From assembly GCA_008501655.1 (NCBI GenBank), contig QQUK01000064.1:1-5627 (forward strand): DNA of 5,627 nucleotides. The letters run 5' to 3'. The translations under genes and the position numbers were made by a program. The DNA is from Calditrichota bacterium. Lineage in GTDB: Bacteria; Zixibacteria; MSB-5A5; GN15; FEB-12. Of the stretch, positions 1 to 3,701 are shown piece after piece; positions within the stretch are counted from its first letter, which is position 1, and every line of letters begins with the position of its first letter. Below the pieces are notes generated by a model that was given only the letters and a program-made list of their open reading frames with translations, was not told the DNA's origin and ran no database searches.

Positions 1-161
1 AATCAGGAAGAATCATCGAAGCGAAAATCGTTCGCTCATCCGGCTTCCCCTCTATCGACCGCGATTGTCTTGCTGTATTCGACCGGATTAAATCTTTCCC
101 ACCTCTTCCTGACGATTTCCGGGATGAGATTATCGGTATTACATTAACAATAAAATATTAA
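1..161 (+). CDS. TonB/TolA-like energy transducer, C-terminal end (partial)
   Basis: This is the last 52 codons of a gene that begins before the window; the reading frame starts at base 3 and ends with TAA at 159-161. The translation begins SGRIIEAKIVRSSGFPSIDR and continues to a KSFPPLPDDF motif and a final ITLTIKY strand. That is the usual pattern of a TonB_C domain: a GxI..A.IVRSSG strand pair, a D..A helix, a PPLP turn and a last beta strand ending in an aromatic residue. Proteins of this family span the periplasm and carry proton-motive-force energy from an ExbB/TolQ-ExbD/TolR motor to outer-membrane partners. Because tolB and pal follow directly, I infer that it serves as the TolA of this Tol system rather than as a TonB for siderophore receptors. 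The stop codon shares a base with an ATG at 161, which shows tight operon packing with tolB. Confidence 0.85.
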   Translation, partial: SGRIIEAKIVRSSGFPSIDRDCLAVFDRIKSFPPLPDDFRDEIIGITLTIKY

Positions 162-162
162 T

Positions 163-167
163 GAGGA
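163..167 (+). promoter_or_regulatory. Ribosome binding site deciding the tolB start
   Basis: GAGGA lies five bases upstream of the ATG at 173. The earlier in-frame ATG at 161 has only AT-rich sequence upstream and would add four residues (MRTR) before the signal peptide. The site therefore favours a start at 173. Confidence 0.65.
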
Positions 168-172
168 CACGA

Positions 173-1489
173 ATGAAACTGATATATTGTCTTTCTTTAC
201 TTTTACTACTCGCACTCTCCAGCTATGCCCAATCGGACGATGAGCTTGGACAATACCGGATGTCTGTAGATGTCTCAAGCAAAGATATTCAGCCTACCCC
301 GGTCGGCATCGACCGGATGAAATATATCGGCAATCAGTATATCACCCGTGACGATTCCGTCCTGATGAATTATATTACCCGTATTGTACAGGATGATGTT
401 GATTTTCATGCCGACTTTGAATTTGTCCCGATAGATTCTTTTTATTTAAAGACATATGAAATCAAAGAGCTTGATATATTAGGCTGGCAAAGACTCGGCG
501 CTGATTATCTTGTCCGTCTTGAGGCGGAATTCCCTTCTAACAAAATTCGGGTTCGCTGGAAACTGTATGACGCCCTCAGGCAGCAGCAGATAACCAAAGA
601 TGTTCTCACCCGGGAAAAAAGTCAATGGCGGACGATGGGACATGAGATTGCCAATCAGATAGTTAAATATCTAACCGGTGAAGATGGAATATTTCTATCT
701 AAAATTTTCTTTGTTAAAAAGATGGGGGATGCCAAAGAGATTTTCATGGCTGACTATGACGGTGCCTCGGAGATTCAATTGACCAATACCGGTGTTATTA
801 ATTTATCCCCATGTTATTCTCCAAAAACAAATGAAGTTTTCTTTACCAGTTACTTGGAGGATGACCCGAAACTTTTTAAAGTAAATATCTCTACCCGGAA
901 AGTATCCAAAGTTGCCGAGTTCAAAGGGATTGTTGCCGCACCGGAAATCTCACCTGATGGACGCAAGATAGCCTGTGTTCTTTCCAAAGATGGTAACTCA
1001 GAGATTTATGTCCTCGACATTCACGGCAGAATAATCAAAAGACTGACAAACGCCCGCGGTATTGATTCAGCACCGACCTGGTCACCGGATGGACAGATGA
1101 TTGCTTTTTCTTCTGACCGTTCCGGTTCACCGCAGTTATACCTGATGGATTCAGACGGGTTAAATGTCCGCAGATTGACTTATCAAAGTGGATATAATGA
1201 TTCACCGATATGGTCATCACGTGGCGACCGGATTACATTTGTAAGCCGGACAAGATCGGGACGGTTTGACCTCGCTTCGATTGATACATCGGGAAATGAT
1301 TACAGAATTTACACCGAAGTCGGGATGAATGAAAACCCCCATTTTTCACCGGACGGGAAACATATTATCTTTTCTTCTACCAGACTTTCCCAGGGTGATA
1401 TCTACACGATGGATATTAACGGCAAAAATCAACGTCGATTGACCAGAACCGGTAAGTGTACCAATCCGTACTGGGGACCGCTGGAATAG
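173..1489 (+). CDS. tolB: Tol-Pal system beta-propeller protein TolB
   Basis: TolB is the periplasmic partner of Pal and TolA in the Tol-Pal system, which keeps the outer membrane attached during division. From the ATG at 173 the protein has 438 residues, close to the usual family length. Residues 1-19 are a Sec signal peptide (MKLIYCLSLLLLLALSSYA) with a likely signal peptidase I cut after SYA. Residues about 25-165 form the alpha/beta N-terminal domain, including the D.....QPTPVGID strand typical of TolB_N. From about residue 173 to the end there is a six-bladed propeller, seen as repeated (S)P.(F/W)SPDG..I.F.S.....(I/L)Y..D..G...(R)LT units: SPDGRKI, SPDGQMI, SSRGDRI and SPDGKHI. The terminal NPYWGP closes the ring. 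The gene is directly downstream of the TonB/TolA-like end and upstream of pal, as expected. The fold and family are clear; the exact start is less certain (161 is the alternative). Confidence 0.95.
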   Translation: MKLIYCLSLLLLLALSSYAQSDDELGQYRMSVDVSSKDIQPTPVGIDRMKYIGNQYITRDDSVLMNYITRIVQDDVDFHADFEFVPIDSFYLKTYEIKELDILGWQRLGADYLVRLEAEFPSNKIRVRWKLYDALRQQQITKDVLTREKSQWRTMGHEIANQIVKYLTGEDGIFLSKIFFVKKMGDAKEIFMADYDGASEIQLTNTGVINLSPCYSPKTNEVFFTSYLEDDPKLFKVNISTRKVSKVAEFKGIVAAPEISPDGRKIACVLSKDGNSEIYVLDIHGRIIKRLTNARGIDSAPTWSPDGQMIAFSSDRSGSPQLYLMDSDGLNVRRLTYQSGYNDSPIWSSRGDRITFVSRTRSGRFDLASIDTSGNDYRIYTEVGMNENPHFSPDGKHIIFSSTRLSQGDIYTMDINGKNQRRLTRTGKCTNPYWGPLE

Positions 1490-1526
1490 CAAAAAGAGAT
1501 AAAAATTCGAAATCACCTGTCTGTAG

Positions 1527-1546
1527 GCGCGGTCACGTGACCGCGC
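1527..1546. repeat. Perfect 20-base GC-rich palindrome downstream of tolB
   Basis: Arm GCGCGGTCAC is followed directly by its exact reverse complement GTGACCGCGC, with no spacer. In RNA it would fold as an 8-bp stem with an ACGT loop. It stands out as a GC island in a strongly AT-rich spacer, 37 bases after the tolB stop, and is preceded by CTGTCTGTAG. Only TTT then CATAAAA follows, so as an intrinsic terminator it is imperfect. It could act as a tolB transcript 3' end or stabilising stem. It could also be one copy of a dispersed palindromic (REP/MITE-like) repeat: from memory, TGTAGG followed by a GC palindrome is a common style of dispersed intergenic repeat in environmental bacterial genomes. 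The palindrome is seen directly; its role is inference. Confidence 0.75.
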
Positions 1547-1565
1547 TTTCATAAAATCAGAATTT

Positions 1566-1599
1566 CTTGTTGTATTCAGTTTAGTTAGCAAGTTTTTTT
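1566..1599 (+). terminator. Weak candidate terminator after tolB
   Basis: CTTGTTG at 1566-1572 can pair with TTAGCAAG at 1586-1592 (four Watson-Crick pairs, then a mix of wobble and AT pairs). The stem is followed directly by seven T residues (1593-1599). The stem is weak and the loop long, so this alone is poor evidence. Together with the GC palindrome just upstream it makes transcript termination between tolB and pal plausible. Confidence 0.3.
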
Positions 1600-1681
1600 A
1601 ACTTATATCAGTTTTATCAACTTAAATCTCCCTTAACTGTATAAATAACAAAAGAAATGGCATTTTTTACGCTTTTTTATA

Positions 1682-1731
1682 TTGACCCTGTATGATACAT
1701 GCTGTAGATTGTGAAAAATTGGTAATATAAT
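1682..1731 (+). promoter_or_regulatory. Candidate promoter(s) for pal
   Basis: Two sigma-70-like arrangements overlap. The first has TTGACC at 1682-1687, a 17-base spacer and TAGATT at 1705-1710 (4 of 6 matches to the -10 consensus). The second has a perfect TATAAT at 1726-1731 with a weak -35, TGTAGA, at 1703-1708 (17-base spacer). The second would start transcription near 1738 and give a leader of about 33 bases before the pal ATG. The region is AT-rich, so chance matches are likely, but the position after a spacer and before a gene with a strong ribosome binding site supports a real promoter. Confidence 0.45.
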
Positions 1732-1752
1732 GTTAACTTTTAATTCCTTCAC

Positions 1753-1760
1753 AAGGAGGG
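1753..1760 (+). promoter_or_regulatory. Strong ribosome binding site of pal
   Basis: AAGGAGGG is an almost ideal Shine-Dalgarno sequence, 10 bases before the ATG at 1771. It is far stronger than anything upstream of cpoB, the 174-residue gene or ligA, which fits Pal being made in large amounts. Confidence 0.8.
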
Positions 1761-1770
1761 AAAGATAAAG

Positions 1771-2298
1771 ATGAAAAGATTTGGATTATTAACAGTAACC
1801 GGAATGGTATTGTTGGCGCTTATGATGATGCTTGCATCATGTGGTGGTGATAAACCGGTTATCGAAGAAGAAGTACCGGTAGTAGTTGACACTCCTGTAA
1901 CAGAACCACCACCTCCACCACCTCCGCCTCCACCTCCGCCACCAAAACCGGAACTGAAAGCATCACAGCTTCAGACCGTCTATTTTGATTTTGACAAGTT
2001 CGATCTCAAATCAGATGCAAAAATGAAACTTGATGCAAACTATGCATTGCTTACGGAATTCCCGGATGCAATAATTAAAATCGAAGGTCATTGTGATGAA
2101 CGCGGAACGGTTGAATACAACCTTTCTCTCGGCGAAAAACGTGCGAAAGCTGTGATGGACTACCTGAAAAAGCGTGGAATCAAAGAAAGTCGCATTTCGA
2201 TTATTTCCTATGGTAAAGAAAAGCCGGTTGATAATGCTCACACCGAAGCTGCCTGGTCGAAAAATCGTAGAGCCGAATTTCGCATTATCTCGCAATAA
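1771..2298 (+). CDS. pal: Peptidoglycan-associated outer-membrane lipoprotein Pal
   Basis: Pal anchors the outer membrane to peptidoglycan and is the cargo moved by TolB and TolA during division. The 175-residue protein starts with a lipoprotein signal peptide ending in the lipobox LASC, with Cys24 as the lipidated residue. The +2 residue is Gly, so no Asp-type inner-membrane retention signal is present. Residues 28-61 are an acidic then proline-rich linker with 13 consecutive prolines (46-58). Residues about 67-175 form an OmpA-like peptidoglycan-binding domain: VYFDFDKFDL, GHCDERGTVEYN, LSLGEKRA, SYGKEKP and NRRAEF. Asp109 in GHCDERG and Arg124 in LSLGEKRA match the residues that hold meso-diaminopimelate in this fold. 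Length and motif order are typical. The long unbroken proline run is the unusual part. The neighbours (tolB before, cpoB after) confirm the assignment. Confidence 0.96.
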   Translation: MKRFGLLTVTGMVLLALMMMLASCGGDKPVIEEEVPVVVDTPVTEPPPPPPPPPPPPPKPELKASQLQTVYFDFDKFDLKSDAKMKLDANYALLTEFPDAIIKIEGHCDERGTVEYNLSLGEKRAKAVMDYLKKRGIKESRISIISYGKEKPVDNAHTEAAWSKNRRAEFRIISQ

Positions 2299-2317
2299 CC
2301 TATGGATAGGTATCTAA

Positions 2318-3118
2318 ATGATTATTAAAAACTTCAGAGTAACCGCCATTTGTACAATGGCGGTTATTTTTATCGGACTGAACTTAACCGGCTGTGTTAC
2401 ATCACGCCATATCGATGAACTGAAAGCAGAACATCGGGAGATGCAGGCACAGATTGACCAAACAACTGCTGCTGTGAAAAACATGGAAACGCTCATCACC
2501 GAAGGAGCTGAAGCATCGAATAAGCTTCGTGCTGATGTATCCCTCTCTACCGATGAGATGAAAGAGCAGATGTACAACCTGTTGAATAATTACAATGAAC
2601 TCCTGGCAATACTGCAGCAGATGCAGTCTAACAGAGGTGATAAAAAAATTATTATCGGTTCCGTCCCCGGTGATACTGTTGTACAACAACCGAACAGCGG
2701 GAATACAAATACTATTCCACCGGTTGAACAGCCAGTAGAACCTGCTATCGATTGCGGTGCAGCTTATGACGATGCGTTTATCTTGGTGCGTCGTGAAGAT
2801 TATGCTCAAGCAATCGAATCTTTTGAGAATTATCTTACTGAATGCCCCAATCATAGTTCTGCTGAAAATGCACACTACTGGATTGGTGAGTGTTTTTATG
2901 CACAGGAAAAATATGTCGATGCTGTTGCTAAATTCGAATACCTGTTGAAAAACTACAAATCAACGGTGAATGCAAGCCGTGCGATGTACAAACTCGGTCG
3001 CTGCCAGCAGGAGCTTGGCAAAAAAGCTGACGCGAAAACGATGTTTGAAAAACTGATTGATGATTATCCTGAGACTTTAGAAGCATCACAGGCGAAAGAA
3101 CGTCTTAAAGATTTATAA
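2318..3118 (+). CDS. cpoB: Tol-Pal coordinator CpoB (YbgF), lipoprotein form
   Basis: CpoB/YbgF works in the periplasm with TolA and, in E. coli, links peptidoglycan synthase PBP1B to outer-membrane constriction. This 266-residue version has a signal peptide ending in the lipobox LTGC (Cys26), so it should be a lipoprotein, unlike the soluble E. coli protein. Residues about 30-105 are a charged heptad-like helix, the expected trimerising coiled coil. Residues 107-145 are a low-complexity Pro/Asn/Thr/Gln linker. Residues about 148-266 hold three tetratricopeptide repeats: AYDDAFILVRREDYAQAIESF, then AHYWIGECFYAQEKYVDAVAKF, then AMYKLGRCQQELGKKADAKTMF. There are Cys residues at 146, 176, 192 and 229 in the periplasmic part. 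The start at 2318 gives the KNFR positive n-region; the ATG at 2357 would lose it. The ribosome binding site is weak (AGG at 2308-2310). A terminator-like hairpin lies inside codons 8-18. Confidence 0.92.
   Translation: MIIKNFRVTAICTMAVIFIGLNLTGCVTSRHIDELKAEHREMQAQIDQTTAAVKNMETLITEGAEASNKLRADVSLSTDEMKEQMYNLLNNYNELLAILQQMQSNRGDKKIIIGSVPGDTVVQQPNSGNTNTIPPVEQPVEPAIDCGAAYDDAFILVRREDYAQAIESFENYLTECPNHSSAENAHYWIGECFYAQEKYVDAVAKFEYLLKNYKSTVNASRAMYKLGRCQQELGKKADAKTMFEKLIDDYPETLEASQAKERLKDL
2340..2371 (+). terminator. Intrinsic terminator hairpin inside the 5' end of cpoB
   Basis: TAACCGCCATT (2340-2350) pairs perfectly with AATGGCGGTTA (2356-2366) around the loop TGTAC. Five T residues (2367-2371) follow directly. 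That is an 11-bp stem plus U-tract, the textbook form of a Rho-independent terminator, 42 bases after the pal stop codon. It also lies inside the cpoB signal-peptide codons, beginning at base 23 of the gene. I infer that it ends or attenuates transcripts coming from pal, with readthrough when a ribosome translating cpoB prevents the stem from forming. A role as a 3'-end stabiliser of pal mRNA is also possible. Confidence 0.75.
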
Positions 3119-3120
3119 AC

Positions 3121-3645
3121 GTGAAACAGATTCAGCTTAAAATTTCAACCCCGTCCGAGCCGATACGACCCGGTCGGGGTTTTTATCAACTGGAAGAAGA
3201 CGCACTATTTGTGCAGATTTCAATGTTCACGGAACGAAAACATTTTTTCAATTATCTTGAAAACGAAAAACTTCAGTTTGATTTAGACCGTGAAGGAAAT
3301 CTTATTTTTATTGAAGTCGACCATCCCCGCCGACATTGGGAAAGTGATGAAAAGCTGAAAGCTCCTGCCCGTGCTGAAGCAGCTGAAATCAAATGGCTGC
3401 ATTTTCGGGAAGAACTGCCCGAGGCAGTGTTCCTGACCAATCAAAACAAATCGATTCTGAAACTTGAGTTTTCGAAATCAAAGTCTCCCCTCTTTTATTA
3501 TTTAGCTGACTCGGTCATTGCAGAAACCGATAAAAACAACCATCTGACCGCTATCTGGGTTACAGAAATTTCTGATGACTTTGCCGGCAAAGAGATTGCT
3601 GAATTCCGGCAGGAACACCGCATCGCCAAATCTTATTTTCTTTAA
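3121..3645 (+). CDS. Unrecognised 174-residue protein with duplicated beta-rich domain
   Basis: I do not recognise this gene with certainty. There is no signal peptide or membrane segment, so a cytoplasmic protein is expected. It seems to contain two related beta-rich units. The first (about 21-68) reads FYQLEEDALFVQIS, then LQFDLDREGNLIFIEVDH. The second (about 111-151) reads ILKLEFSKSKSPLFYYL, then AETDKNNHLTAIWVTEIS. Each unit ends with a D.(D/K)..(G/N).L..I.V pattern, which resembles the small DUF2283 family (a Y/F...DAL.V strand followed by D.D..G.I.GIE). This likeness is from memory and is weak. The GTG start is forced: TAA lies in frame at 3106-3108 and no ATG occurs before residue 35, which would cut into the first unit. 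The gene begins 2 bases after the cpoB stop, with no clear ribosome binding site, so translational coupling is likely. Its link to Tol-Pal function is unknown. Confidence 0.75.
   Translation: MKQIQLKISTPSEPIRPGRGFYQLEEDALFVQISMFTERKHFFNYLENEKLQFDLDREGNLIFIEVDHPRRHWESDEKLKAPARAEAAEIKWLHFREELPEAVFLTNQNKSILKLEFSKSKSPLFYYLADSVIAETDKNNHLTAIWVTEISDDFAGKEIAEFRQEHRIAKSYFL
3147..3184 (+). terminator. Intrinsic terminator hairpin inside the 5' end of the 174-residue gene
   Basis: AACCCCG (3147-3153) pairs with CGGGGTT (3175-3181). After one T-T mismatch the stem continues with CCG (3155-3157) and CGG (3171-3173), closing a 13-base loop. The T-run 3180-3184 follows the GGGG side of the stem. It starts 29 bases after the cpoB stop and is well placed to end the pal-cpoB transcript. 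It also lies within codons 9-21 of the next gene (TPSEPIRPGRGF), so that gene would be expressed only by readthrough, or from a promoter inside cpoB. Confidence 0.7.
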
Positions 3646-3665
3646 TCACAAATTTTTAGTTAAGA

Positions 3666-3695
3666 TTGACATCACAATGATAACATTGTTATTTT
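3666..3695 (+). promoter_or_regulatory. Candidate ligA promoter
   Basis: A perfect -35 hexamer TTGACA (3666-3671) is followed by an 18-base spacer and TATTTT (3690-3695), which matches 4 of 6 bases of the -10 consensus. It sits in the only gap upstream of ligA. The -10 lies just 6 bases before the ATG, so transcription would begin at or next to the start codon, giving a leaderless or near-leaderless mRNA. This fits the lack of a good Shine-Dalgarno sequence (only AGAG, 2 bases from the ATG). Confidence 0.5.
3674..3692. repeat. Inverted repeat within the ligA promoter spacer
   Basis: ACAATG (3674-3679) and CATTGT (3684-3689) form a 6-bp dyad around ATAA. An overlapping dyad, ATAACA (3680-3685) with TGTTAT (3687-3692), is centred on 3686. 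As RNA the first could be a weak terminator for the upstream gene, followed by TATTTTAG. As DNA it lies between the candidate -35 and -10 hexamers, where an operator would sit. The sequence is AT-rich, so chance is a fair explanation. Confidence 0.35.
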
Positions 3696-3701
3696 AGAGC
3701 T

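Larger units (their letters stand above)
1490..1770. other. Intergenic region between tolB and pal
   Basis: This 281-base spacer breaks an otherwise compact operon. It contains no open reading frame that looks coding on either strand. From left to right it holds the GC-rich palindrome, a weak stem with a T7 tract, a stretch of T-rich sequence with several T-runs, promoter-like hexamers near 1682-1731, and the pal Shine-Dalgarno site. The layout suggests that pal has its own transcription start in addition to any readthrough from tolB. I see no recognisable riboswitch or small RNA gene. Confidence 0.6.

Noticed and set aside
161..172. Upstream in-frame ATG at 161 as the tolB start
   Set aside because: It has no ribosome binding site and adds MRTR ahead of a complete signal peptide. 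The ATG at 173 has GAGGA at a proper distance.
1490..1770. Riboswitch or small RNA gene in the tolB-pal spacer
   Set aside because: Apart from the short palindrome and weak stem, there is no conserved-looking multi-stem structure. The AT-rich sequence is better explained as promoter and spacer.
2357..2359. ATG at 2357 as the cpoB start, which would place the hairpin outside the gene
   Set aside because: It would leave a signal peptide of only 12 residues before the lipid Cys, with no positive charge. The ATG at 2318 gives a complete n-region with Lys and Arg.
2402..2875. Long open frame on the minus strand opposite cpoB (157 codons), and similar minus-strand frames opposite tolB, pal and ligA
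   Set aside because: The translations are rich in Cys, Phe, Ile and Ser without domain motifs and lie opposite clearly real genes. They are frame shadows.
2757..2948. 63-codon plus-strand frame inside cpoB
   Set aside because: It overlaps the tetratricopeptide region in another frame, has no ribosome binding site and shows no recognisable motif.
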